A stretch of DNA of 64,000 nt from Rhizobium leucaenae USDA 9039 (GTDB taxonomy: Bacteria; Pseudomonadota; Alphaproteobacteria; Rhizobiales; Rhizobiaceae), in assembly GCF_000426285.1 (NCBI RefSeq), contig NZ_AUFB01000011.1:62001-126000 (forward strand). Direction: 5' to 3'. A program made the position numbers and the translations under genes. Within the stretch, counting starts at the first letter, position 1, and each line of letters begins with the position of its first letter. Below the pieces are notes generated by a model. That model saw nothing but the letters and a program-made list of their open reading frames with translations. It made no database searches and was not told where the DNA came from. Positions 49,283-57,235 of the stretch are shown here, one piece after another.

Positions 49283-50316
49283 GCGGAAAGCTGCTGCTTG
49301 AGATCGCCGAGAACAGTGATGATCGTCTGCTTGCGGTCGAGATTATAGGCCTGCGATACGCTGAGCCGCTCGGTGACATCGGAATAGAGCCGCGCAAGTC
49401 TTTCCGCCACGGTGAGGTGCCCCTCCAGAGCCGCCGCCCGCGCCCGCGCCATGATGTCGTCACCGATGTGAGAAACGAAGAAGCCGTAGATCGTGTCGCT
49501 TTCCTTCGCCGACAGCGCATCGGCGAGGCGATGCATTGCCCGCCGCGCCGCGGGCCCATCCGTCGAGATCACCTGCTCATAGGCCGCAACGATCTCGCCG
49601 CCGCCGTAGTTCAGCAGTTTCAGGGCCTCGTTGACGCTTCCCTTGGCCGCCGCAAGTAGCTCGGAGCCCTGCCCCGGCGACAGGCTTATGCCGAGATGCG
49701 CTAGCGCTTTCCCTAAAGCGTCGTCGCTCAGCGGCGCCAGCTTCAGCGGCAGGCAGCGCGAGCGGATGGTCGGCAGCAGCTTGCCGGGCGCATGCGACAG
49801 GACCAGGAATAGCGCCCGCTTCGGCGGTTCCTCGAGAATTTTCAAGATGGCATTGGCAGCACTTCGGTTGAGATCGTCGGCCGGATCGATGATGACGATC
49901 CGCCAATTGCCGGTGCCGGATGTCTGCGAAAAGAACTTGCCGGCGCGGCGCACCTCGTCGACGGTGATCGCAGACTTTACCTTGCCGGTCTTGTCGTCGA
50001 CCGGACGGGCGAGATGCAGCAGATTGTGCGAGGCGCCGCCGGAAATCTGCCGGCTGATGGCGGACGCCGGATCCGGGTCGCCGATCATCTCGGGCGCCAT
50101 CGGGGGTTCGGGATGAGACAGAACATAATTGGCAAAGCGAAAGGCGAGCGTTGCCTTGCCGATGCCTTCCGGCCCCTCGATCAGGACGGCGTGGTGACCC
50201 TTGCCCGAGCGATAGGATTGCGCCAGGAAGGCCTCGGCCTCCTCATGACCGAAGAGACGCGTGTTATCCTGAGGCGGAATCGCACCTTCGAGAACCCCTG
50301 GCCGCTCTTCGCTCAT
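49279..50316 (-). CDS. holB: DNA polymerase III subunit delta'
   Basis: HolB is part of the clamp loader. The 345-residue product has a P-loop-like ALIEGPEGIGKATLAF, the arginine-finger SRC motif (TIRSRCLPLKL), and VDEVRRAGKFFSQT and ANAILKILEEPPKRALF typical of delta'. Its ATG overlaps the tmk stop (ATGA, 50313-50316). The in-frame extension of 40 residues upstream lies in tmk and is rejected. Confidence 0.93.
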   Translation of the reverse strand: MSEERPGVLEGAIPPQDNTRLFGHEEAEAFLAQSYRSGKGHHAVLIEGPEGIGKATLAFRFANYVLSHPEPPMAPEMIGDPDPASAISRQISGGASHNLLHLARPVDDKTGKVKSAITVDEVRRAGKFFSQTSGTGNWRIVIIDPADDLNRSAANAILKILEEPPKRALFLVLSHAPGKLLPTIRSRCLPLKLAPLSDDALGKALAHLGISLSPGQGSELLAAAKGSVNEALKLLNYGGGEIVAAYEQVISTDGPAARRAMHRLADALSAKESDTIYGFFVSHIGDDIMARARAAALEGHLTVAERLARLYSDVTERLSVSQAYNLDRKQTIITVLGDLKQQLSA

Positions 50317-50996
50317 TCTGCCACTTCCGGTTTGACGGCGGGCATATCGCCTGCTGACGCCAGCCGCTCTTCGATGATGCCGGCAATTTCTTGGGCAATG
50401 GCATTTTCGGAGCGCTGCGCATCGATGACGTGACAACGGCGGGGATCGCGTGCTGCGATATCGAGAAAAGCCTCCCGGCGCTTCTCATGCGTCTGCATTT
50501 CTTCTTTTTCGAACCGATCCGGTGCAGCGTTGGTCGAAGCGCGTTTGCGGGCACGCTCCAGGCCGATTTTGGCCGGAATATCAAGGATAAGCGTGCAGTC
50601 CGGCACCACGCCATTGACCGCGACACGCTGCAGAGCCTCGATGAAATCAGCTTCGAGATTGCCGGTTACGCCCTGATACACGCGCGAGGAATCCATGAAG
50701 CGATCGCAAAGCACGATCGTGCCCCGCGCAAGTGCCGGGCGGATGACCTCTTCGACATGGTCGTTGCGCGCGGCGGCAAACAGGATCGCCTCCATCCGCG
50801 TGCCGAACATTTCCGCCGCACCCGAAAGCAGCACGTGGCGCACCGCCTCCGCACCCGGCGAGCCGCCCGGTTCTCGTGTCACCAGGACATCGTGGCCGAG
50901 CCCGCGCAACCGTTCCGCCAGGCGGCGAATCTGGGTCGATTTGCCGGCCCCTTCCCCGCCCTCAAAGCTCACGAACAATCCGGTTCCATCAGCCAA
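50313..50996 (-). CDS. tmk: Thymidylate kinase
   Basis: Tmk phosphorylates dTMP to dTDP. The 227-residue product has the P-loop FVSFEGGEGAGKST, the DR motif in IVLCDRFMDSSRVYQG, TREPGGSPGAE, and a lid region rich in arginine (GLERARKRAS). It overlaps holB. Upstream on the same strand is the DacC-like gene, about 150 bases away. Confidence 0.97.
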   Translation of the reverse strand: MADGTGLFVSFEGGEGAGKSTQIRRLAERLRGLGHDVLVTREPGGSPGAEAVRHVLLSGAAEMFGTRMEAILFAAARNDHVEEVIRPALARGTIVLCDRFMDSSRVYQGVTGNLEADFIEALQRVAVNGVVPDCTLILDIPAKIGLERARKRASTNAAPDRFEKEEMQTHEKRREAFLDIAARDPRRCHVIDAQRSENAIAQEIAGIIEERLASAGDMPAVKPEVAE

Positions 50997-51149
50997 TGAT
51001 CATGTCCTGCACTTGTTTTGACGCTTTTGCCGTAGCGTAATCCTGCGCCCTGTTTAACCCAAGATGTGGACCGGCGAAACCACGCAAAGTAGCCGAGCCT
51101 CACATTCTATATAGGCCGTAAACAGCAGATTTCATGAGGCGGGAAACAA

Positions 51150-52364
51150 TCAGGTCGGCGTCGGCGTGTCCCAAAGCCAGGAGAAGAGCAGTGATTCCGT
51201 CAGCTCCATGAAGGCGTCGAAAGCACGGCTGCTCAGCGTCCCCTGGGCGACCCCATTCTTTGTATAAAGGGGCAATTCGCGCAGCAGCCGCGCGCCGGAA
51301 AAGACCCGAAGCGTTCCCGCTTCATAGCCGGCTGCGATGGGCGCAGTCAGCGGCCAGCGATAGACGATGCGCGCCGACAGGCGATCGGGATTGTTGAGCG
51401 GAACATAGACATCGACCGGTAACTTGGCGAGCAGGCCGACCGTCGACTGCGCGCCGCCATACACGCTGGCGTCGCCGATCACCTCGCCATCGGCAAAAAT
51501 GCGCTGGCTCTTGAAGTTGCTAAGGCCCCATTCCAGCACGCGGCGGGTTTCCTCGGTCCGTTCCTTGTCCGATTTCAAGCCACCCAGAGCCAAAAACAGC
51601 CGTCGGCCGTCGCGCTGGATGGAGGCGACGATCGAATAGCCCTCGCCTTCGGTAAAGCCGGTGCCAAGACCATCGACGCCGATGTTCAGCAAAAGCATCG
51701 GATTGCGGTTGCGCTGGAAGATCCTGTTCCACGTAAAGTCCGCCTGGCCGAAATATTTGTAGAGATCGGCGTGTTTTTCCTGCAGGTCCTGCGCCAGCGT
51801 CACCAACTCGCGTACCGAGATCTTGCCGCCGCCATTGGGATCGTCAGGATCCGGAAGGCCGGTGGAATTGGTAAAGACCGCCCGTGGCATGCCGATCTCG
51901 CGGGCATGCGCCGTCATGCGCCGGGCGAATTCCTTTTCGTTAACGGACATGCCCTCGGCAAGGATCATGCAGCCGTCATTGGCCTGCTGCACGGCAACAC
52001 CCTGGATCAGGTCGCCGACGCGCACGCGCGATTTCAGTGCGGCGAACATGGTCGACGTGCGCGACGGTGCACCGCCTTTGCGCCAGGCATTTTCGGAAAC
52101 CGGATATTCCGTATCGAGCGAAATCTCCCCTCGCCCGACGGCATCGAAGACGACATCCAAGGTCATCAGCTTGGCAAGCGATGCCGGGGAAATTGGCTGA
52201 TTCTCATCCTTGGCAAGCAGGATCGTGCCGGTCGAGGCTTCGATCATGAAGGCCTGTGCGGCCTTTGTGTCGAAGGCGGGCGCCGGCGCCTGTTGCGCGG
52301 CGGCCGGCAGGCACTCAATGCTGATAAGGAAGAAGGAAAAGGCGAAAAAGAGGCGTCTCAACAT
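51150..52364 (-). CDS. D-alanyl-D-alanine carboxypeptidase-like protein (PBP5/DacC family)
   Basis: This 404-residue exported protein (signal peptide to about residue 23) has the Peptidase_S11 core and a C-terminal PBP5 domain with a putative membrane-associated end. The SxxK motif is intact (S62-L-A-K65). The SxN motif reads Q127-A-N129, and the KTG motif reads G234-T-G236 in VDGLGTGFTEGEGY. Both changes were read from DNA (CAG at 51984-51986; GGC in 51657-51665). The fold is clear, but DD-carboxypeptidase activity may be weak or altered. Confidence 0.92.
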   Translation of the reverse strand: MLRRLFFAFSFFLISIECLPAAAQQAPAPAFDTKAAQAFMIEASTGTILLAKDENQPISPASLAKLMTLDVVFDAVGRGEISLDTEYPVSENAWRKGGAPSRTSTMFAALKSRVRVGDLIQGVAVQQANDGCMILAEGMSVNEKEFARRMTAHAREIGMPRAVFTNSTGLPDPDDPNGGGKISVRELVTLAQDLQEKHADLYKYFGQADFTWNRIFQRNRNPMLLLNIGVDGLGTGFTEGEGYSIVASIQRDGRRLFLALGGLKSDKERTEETRRVLEWGLSNFKSQRIFADGEVIGDASVYGGAQSTVGLLAKLPVDVYVPLNNPDRLSARIVYRWPLTAPIAAGYEAGTLRVFSGARLLRELPLYTKNGVAQGTLSSRAFDAFMELTESLLFSWLWDTPTPT

Positions 52365-52434
52365 GCCGGCTCCCCAATCCGATCGACCCCGAAATCATAT
52401 TAGCCAGGGCTGAAGATTCAGGCAATGACGCCGA

Positions 52435-53610
52435 TCATTCGACTTGCGTTTGAGCTTGATGCTGACGGTGATAGGCCGATAGGATCGACTCCTGCGTCAG
52501 CCCGTCATTGCGCACCATGACCGCGTCGAAAGCGAGATTGACATAGACCGTCTTGACCGGCGCTTCCTGATAGGCAGCAGCGGCGGAGGCGAGCGACGGC
52601 GCATCGAGGCTCGCCATGCCCGGCGCGAAATCCGGACGCTCATAGGGAATGGGGCCGATCTGCGGCAACACGATGAGCGTCGGTTCGACAGGATCGACCG
52701 AGGGCATGGCGCCGCCGTTCCAGGTCATCGGCGGCGGATTGTTGCGTTTGTTGCCGTTGTAAGAGGTCGGCGTCGAGCCGGCGAAAGCGGTGGCCGAATA
52801 GGGTGACTGCTGTGGGATCGGCGCAAGTGCCGGCGCGGCACTCGCGGTGTTGAAGCTGCGCTGCTGGCGGCTCGGCCGGCGGATATTATCCGAATCGGGC
52901 AATTGATCGGCGGTAATGCCGCCGTTCGAAGCGACCATCACGCCTGTTGCGATCTGGCCACCGGGATTGATGCTCGGCAGGCGCGAACCCTTCGGAATGT
53001 AGGAGGCCATCAGATAGGGTTCGTCGTGGCCATCCATGCGGGCGCGTCCGACATATTGCACGCGCACGTCACCGGTGCCGCTGTGTTGAAGGTCGAGCAT
53101 CTGCGCCGTCTTGTTGGAAAGGTCGATGATGCGGCCGGGATGATAAGGCCCGCGATCGTTCACGCGCACGATGATGGAGGAGCCGGTTTCGACATTGGTG
53201 ACGCGCGCATAGCTCGGCAATGGAAAGGTCGGATGTGCGGCGGTGAGCGCCTGCTGGTCATAGACCTCGCCGTTTGCGGTCAGGCGTCCGTGAAAGGCCG
53301 AGCCGTACCAGGAGGCGATGCCGACCTTGTTATAAGCATAATCTTCCTTAGGGTAATACCACTTGCCCTTGACCTCGTAGGGATTGCCGACCATGAACCG
53401 GCCGCCGCCCTTCGGGATCGGTCCGTTGAAGGCAACGCGCGGGCTCGCCTTAACGCCGTATTCTTTTTCGGAGAAATATTCCTTGCCGTGCTGACGCTTC
53501 GTTGCAACCTGCTGAGAGGTTCCGCAGGCGGTAACGGTGGCGCACATCAGAGAGAGAGCAAACCAACGCATACCCGTGGCGTATGTCACCGCACGATTAT
53601 CGAATTTCAT
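52435..53610 (-). CDS. RlpA-like septal ring lytic transglycosylase lipoprotein
   Basis: This 391-residue protein has a lipoprotein signal (MRWFALSLMCATVTACGTSQ) and a double-psi beta-barrel RlpA domain (about 95-195): VGIASWYGSAFHGRLTANGE, LPSYARVTNVETGSSIIVRV, NDRGPYHPGRIIDLS. The catalytic acid and base pattern is kept. The C-terminal half is low-complexity, rich in proline, serine and alanine, with no SPOR domain visible. ATG 53610 has GGGACAG upstream. It heads the rlpA-dacC-tmk-holB order typical of rhizobia. Confidence 0.9.
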   Translation of the reverse strand: MKFDNRAVTYATGMRWFALSLMCATVTACGTSQQVATKRQHGKEYFSEKEYGVKASPRVAFNGPIPKGGGRFMVGNPYEVKGKWYYPKEDYAYNKVGIASWYGSAFHGRLTANGEVYDQQALTAAHPTFPLPSYARVTNVETGSSIIVRVNDRGPYHPGRIIDLSNKTAQMLDLQHSGTGDVRVQYVGRARMDGHDEPYLMASYIPKGSRLPSINPGGQIATGVMVASNGGITADQLPDSDNIRRPSRQQRSFNTASAAPALAPIPQQSPYSATAFAGSTPTSYNGNKRNNPPPMTWNGGAMPSVDPVEPTLIVLPQIGPIPYERPDFAPGMASLDAPSLASAAAAYQEAPVKTVYVNLAFDAVMVRNDGLTQESILSAYHRQHQAQTQVE

Positions 53611-53927
53611 CTGTCCCACGCCGTTAATCAAATCACTATGGCAAGGCATGCACCGGCATATCCCTCAACCGGTATCCTGCTACGCCTCAATCACCTAACG
53701 GTACTTTAATCATGATTGCATGTTGTCGAATTTGCGATCGGATTTGAGCGGAAACGGATATTTCTGAAGATTATGGTTAATGAATGGCTAAAATGCGCGA
53801 GCTTGAAGCAGTCGCGACAAGTGTATGCCAGATCACACGACGGCTTGCTTTGGTTCCGGATCAGTTCGAGCAGTTCTTTCCGGTTCCTGTATCAAGATGC
53901 ACCAGTATTTCGCCGTCGTGGATATCG
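53611..53927. other. Intergenic region between rlpA and the ECF sigma gene
   Basis: I see no convincing gene; a 53784 ATG opens a reading that overlaps the sigma gene on the other strand and lacks a good site. It must include the rlpA promoter. Confidence 0.4.
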
Positions 53928-54800
53928 CTAACGAGGCATGGCGCTGATGATGTGCTGCAGCTTGTCCGGATTTCGCGTGCAATAGATGGCAATCGCCTTT
54001 TCCTGCTCGATGTGAAGCGCGGTCGTCTGCACGACGTTGTCGCCTTCTATCGTTACGAAACCTGGCAAGCCATCGATGACGGCATAGTGGATCAGTCGTG
54101 AGGGCTGAGCGCGGAAAACTCGCGCCAACTGCTCATGGAGAAGCATGACGGCCGCGAGTCCGATGTGTGGCCGCCGCGACGTCGGTACCTTGCCGCCGCC
54201 ATCCGCATAGACAACGACATCTTCGGATAGCAAGGCGCAAAGTGCGGCCATGTCTCCCGTTCTCGACGCCGTGAAGAAGGCAGTGGCAAACTTGAGCCCT
54301 TGCTCTCTGCCGACGGCAAAACGCGGCCGGGCCTCGGCGACATGCGCCCTCGCCCGGCTTGCAAGCTTGCGGCAAGCAGTGGCTTCGCGACCGATCGCCG
54401 AGGAGATGTCGTCGAAATCCATGCCGAACACATCATGCAGGAGAAAGGCGGCGCGTTCGAGAGGCGAAAGACGCTCCAGCGCCAGCATCAGGGGCAACGT
54501 TATGTCATCGGCAGCATCGCCATCCTCCGGATCGAAGATCGGTTCGGGCAGCCAGGACCCCACATAGGACTCGCGGCGCCGGCGCGCCGATTTCAGCTCG
54601 TTCAGACAAAGCCTGGTGACGATGGTCCGAAGGAATGCCGCCGGTTCGCGAACGGAGGCATGATCGGTTCCAAGCCAGCGCAGCCAGGCATTCTGCACGA
54701 TATCTTCCGCGTCCGCGACAGAGCCGAGCAGCCTATAGGCAAGCCGGACGAGGCGCGGGCGCAGTTCGGAAAAGATCGGATCGGAAGGCGCTTCAGTCAT
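53928..54800 (-). CDS. ECF41-family RNA polymerase sigma factor
   Basis: This 290-residue sigma factor has ECF regions 2 and 4 (AYRLLGSVADAEDIVQNAWLR; LSPLERAAFLLHDVFGMDFD) plus a C-terminal SnoaL-like domain. It carries the three ECF41 hallmarks: WLPEP (83-87), DGGGK (200-204) and NPDKL (277-281). In ECF41 the C-terminal domain controls activity in place of an anti-sigma factor. The start ATG 54800 overlaps the stop of the upstream flavodoxin gene by eight bases, so the two form one operon. The inducing signal is unknown. Confidence 0.93.
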   Translation of the reverse strand: MTEAPSDPIFSELRPRLVRLAYRLLGSVADAEDIVQNAWLRWLGTDHASVREPAAFLRTIVTRLCLNELKSARRRRESYVGSWLPEPIFDPEDGDAADDITLPLMLALERLSPLERAAFLLHDVFGMDFDDISSAIGREATACRKLASRARAHVAEARPRFAVGREQGLKFATAFFTASRTGDMAALCALLSEDVVVYADGGGKVPTSRRPHIGLAAVMLLHEQLARVFRAQPSRLIHYAVIDGLPGFVTIEGDNVVQTTALHIEQEKAIAIYCTRNPDKLQHIISAMPR

Positions 54801-55416
54801 GGGCGGCAAGAGCGTATTGCAGCGGCGCGGCTTGGCGGCCACGAACGAACTGCAGCGTCGTCAACGCCACACGCCGCCCGAGGTGGCGCGCCGTGGCGAG
54901 ATCCGATGCCGGCGGCGTGGTCTTCGGACCTTCATCCGTGTTCGCTTGTGCCGCCGCACCTAGCCAGAAGCCGAGACGATTCATGTCCTCTTCGGAGCCG
55001 GTTGAAGAGCAATTCGCCGGCGGTAGATCAAGACCAACCCAATGCATTCCGTGCTGTGCCGCAAAGATCATCATCTGAATCAACGTCGAAAGCTTGTCAC
55101 CGGATCGTGATCCCGAGGTAGTGAACCCGGCCGCGATCTTGTCCTTCCACAGATAGCCCCTGGCGAGAACCGCATGTGATGTTGCCTCCTGGAACGCTTT
55201 GAACGGTGCGGAAACCGCGCCCATATAGGTCGGCGACCCAAAGATGATCGCCTGCGCCGCATTGAGATCATTCCAGTGGCGCTCCACCTTGTCCACACTC
55301 AGCAGAAGCGCCTCCACGCCCTCGACCTGCTCAACCCCCACCCTTACGGCTTCGGCCTGACGGCCCGTATGCCCGTAGCCGCTGTGATAGACGATTGCGA
55401 TACGCTGCCGGATCAT
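54793..55416 (-). CDS. Flavodoxin-family NADPH-dependent FMN reductase (WrbA-like)
   Basis: This 207-residue protein begins MIRQRIAIVYHSGYGHTGRQ, the FMN-phosphate loop of flavodoxins, and continues with AIIFGSPTYMGAVSAPFKAF and AAGFTTSGSRSGDK. It should be a soluble flavoprotein acting on quinones or related oxidants. AAGGAG precedes ATG 55416. It is transcribed ahead of the ECF41 gene and is therefore the likely main target of that sigma factor, replacing the usual carboxymuconolactone decarboxylase or oxidoreductase partner. Confidence 0.88.
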   Translation of the reverse strand: MIRQRIAIVYHSGYGHTGRQAEAVRVGVEQVEGVEALLLSVDKVERHWNDLNAAQAIIFGSPTYMGAVSAPFKAFQEATSHAVLARGYLWKDKIAAGFTTSGSRSGDKLSTLIQMMIFAAQHGMHWVGLDLPPANCSSTGSEEDMNRLGFWLGAAAQANTDEGPKTTPPASDLATARHLGRRVALTTLQFVRGRQAAPLQYALAAHD

Positions 55417-55452
55417 TGTTTTCTCCTTCGAAACTGGTGTTGCCGAGGAGAT

Positions 55453-55479
55453 GACAAGGCAAGACGGCTGAGTGTGACA
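55453..55479 (-). promoter_or_regulatory. Candidate ECF41-dependent promoter
   Basis: On the minus strand TGTCACA (55473-55479) is followed by a 16-base spacer and TGTC (55453-55456). The described ECF41 promoter is TGTCACA...CGTC, so this differs by one base in the -10. It lies about 37-60 bases upstream of the flavodoxin start. Confidence 0.6.
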
Positions 55480-55547
55480 TGCCTTGGCGTTTTTTGATGA
55501 TAGTTGGCCTTTGCCATCTCTCAGAAGACGCAAGATCGGCACGAGGT

Positions 55548-55586
55548 TGTCACCCATGTCTTAGGTACAATCTGTTACCTATGTCT
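55548..55586. repeat. Insertion-sequence end remnant
   Basis: TGTCACCCATGTCT (55548-55561) and TGTTACCTATGTCT (55573-55586) are tandem copies with a 25-base period, the form of IS terminal repeats. No transposase or opposite end is nearby, so it is probably a scar. Confidence 0.55.
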
Positions 55587-55609
55587 CCGGTATGGACACA
55601 CTGAGCCTT

Positions 55610-55699
55610 TGGCGGAAGAGGTGGGATTCGAACCCACGGTACGGTTTCCCGCACGCCGGTTTTCAAGACCGGTTCCTTAAACCACTCGGACACTCTTCC
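55610..55699 (-). tRNA. tRNA-Ser (anticodon UGA)
   Basis: A 90-base tRNA ends with an encoded CCA (55610-55612). The acceptor GGAAGAG pairs with CTCTTCC, the anticodon loop is CTTGAAA giving UGA, the T-arm has GTTCGAATC, and a long variable arm is present, as expected for serine. An IS-end scar is directly downstream. Confidence 0.96.
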
Positions 55700-55967
55700 A
55701 TTTGTCTGATATCAAAGGATTTTTCTCTCTAATATCAAGTGCGATAGCCGTGGTTTCTACGCACTTTGCAACTGCTTCAGTTTCCGACTTGCGCTTATAG
55801 CGACTTGCAGCGCCGCGTCAACTTGTTCGGCGGCATCTGGCTGCATTGCCGGCATAATATGCAAATGGAGATTCCAGGAACATCGATGGCGCCAATCGGT
55901 TCGGATGAGTACAATGCTCTACCCGGGTGGATTTACCGGATGGGCATTACGCGCCAGAGCTAACTAT

Positions 55968-56159
55968 ATGTTCCTCGAAGACAAGCGACTGGGCCCACGC
56001 CCGGAGCCAGAACCAAACTCTCCTCGAAGGCGACGCCTTTCGTCGCGTGAACAAACCGTTCTCATCATCGCAGTTTGTTATAGCCTGGTCGCTCTGTTCC
56101 TTGCGCCTACAGGGGGAGCGACAATCTTGCAGTTTGCGGGTGCCCTCTTTGCCCATTGA
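55968..56159 (+). CDS. Small hypothetical protein with C-terminal membrane helix
   Basis: I do not recognise this gene. The 63-residue product has a proline/arginine-rich N-terminal half (LGPRPEPEPNSPRRRR) and one hydrophobic helix (VLIIAVCYSLVALFLA) followed by a short tail. There is no strong ribosome-binding site; GAG occurs eight bases before ATG 55968, and a longer in-frame start lies at 55905. It is convergent with the zinc-ribbon gene. Confidence 0.45.
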   Translation: MFLEDKRLGPRPEPEPNSPRRRRLSSREQTVLIIAVCYSLVALFLAPTGGATILQFAGALFAH

Positions 56160-56168
56160 AGACCGCCG

Positions 56169-56423
56169 CTATGCTCTCGGCTCGCCGCCGGGCGCATAGT
56201 GAGATTTCTGCCTGAAGGGAAAGACGCTGCCGCAGCGGCAGCGGATCATGTATTTCGCCGGATCGTTCGATTTGCGTTCGTCGGAAAAGCCCGCCGGCAT
56301 TTCGTCCACGAGAAAGCCAGGGTGCTGACGGCGAGGATTGTCATCCTCCGAGACTTCGGCGAAGCCGCTATTGCCGCAACGAGAGCATTCGAGCTTTCTT
56401 GAATATCGATCCCGCGCCGCCAT
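56169..56423 (-). CDS. Small zinc-ribbon-like protein
   Basis: This 84-residue protein has two cysteine pairs, C13-x2-C16 (LECSRCGNSG) and C62-x-C64 (MIRCRCGSVFPF), which suggests a zinc ribbon. The middle part is DNPRRQHPGFLVDEMPAGFS. GGAAGAAA lies just before the ATG. I do not recognise a named family and assign no function. It is divergent from the glycosylase gene. Confidence 0.7.
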   Translation of the reverse strand: MAARDRYSRKLECSRCGNSGFAEVSEDDNPRRQHPGFLVDEMPAGFSDERKSNDPAKYMIRCRCGSVFPFRQKSHYAPGGEPRA

Positions 56424-56567
56424 TTTCTTCCAGTCCGAGTCTCACACGTCCCTTCCCTATCAGAGAACATTTCGTTTCTGAACCCGCTTGGAGAAATGAT
56501 ACAGATCGATGCGGTGAAACTTCATCCGTTTTCGCCATCGAATAACCAATGGAAGCCGCCCTCGCCT

Positions 56568-57164
56568 ATGACGCCCCACGACCAGCCCTTATCGATCGGC
56601 CCCAAGCCTCTGACGGGCTCTGCCCTCACGGCCTTCTTCTCCCGCGATGCGGTTATCGTTGCCTCCGAGCTGATCGGCACTCGCCTCACGGTCGCCGGCG
56701 TCGGCGGCCGCATCGTCGAGACCGAGGCCTATCGGCCCGATGACGAAGCATCCCATAGCTTTCGCGGGCCGACGGCGCGCACGGCGGCGATGTTCGGTCC
56801 GGCGGGGCGTGTCTACATCTACCGGTCCTATGGCATTCACTGGTGCCTGAATTTCGTCTGCGCAGGTGCCAGCGCCGTGCTCCTGCGGGCGCTGGAGCCG
56901 GAGAGCGGCATCGAGGATATGGTCCGGCGGCGCGGTATTGCCGACGTCGTCGATCTCTGCAATGGCCCGGGAAAGCTTACGCAGGCCCTGGACGTGGATA
57001 TCAGCCTGAATGGGCTGGCGCTGGATGCGGCACCCTTCGAGTTCGCCCTCGCCGAACGGATACCGGTGGTCACCGGCAAGCGGATCGGGATTACGAAAAA
57101 CGTCGAGCCGCTATGGCGCTTCGGCGCTGCCGGCTCGCGCTTCGTCAGCCGCCGCTTTCCCTAA
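56568..57164 (+). CDS. DNA-3-methyladenine glycosylase (AAG/Mpg family)
   Basis: This enzyme excises alkylated purines in base excision repair. The 198-residue product contains FFSRDAVIVASELIGTRL, the catalytic glutamate in GGRIVETEAYR, DEASHSFRGPTARTAAMFG, VYIYRSYGIHWCLNFVC, and LCNGPGKLTQALD. The fold is the AAG/Mpg type, not the helix-hairpin-helix type. The start is uncertain: ATG 56568 gives the usual length, while ATG 56496, with GGAG two bases before it, would add 24 residues. Confidence 0.9.
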   Translation: MTPHDQPLSIGPKPLTGSALTAFFSRDAVIVASELIGTRLTVAGVGGRIVETEAYRPDDEASHSFRGPTARTAAMFGPAGRVYIYRSYGIHWCLNFVCAGASAVLLRALEPESGIEDMVRRRGIADVVDLCNGPGKLTQALDVDISLNGLALDAAPFEFALAERIPVVTGKRIGITKNVEPLWRFGAAGSRFVSRRFP

Positions 57165-57199
57165 AACAAAAAAGACCGCCGGGGTGGTGCCCGGCGGTC
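57162..57199 (-). terminator. Rho-independent terminator of the efflux operon
   Basis: On the minus strand GACCGCCGGG pairs with CCCGGCGGTC around a six-base loop and runs into TTTTTTGTTTT. It lies about 37 bases after the emrB stop. Confidence 0.88.
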
Positions 57200-57235
57200 A
57201 TGCTGCCGCGCAGTGAAACTGGAAAGACTGCGCGG

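Noticed and set aside
53784..54101. Plus-strand 105-residue reading upstream of and overlapping the ECF41 gene
   Set aside because: It runs antisense into the sigma gene, lacks a good start site and has no family features.
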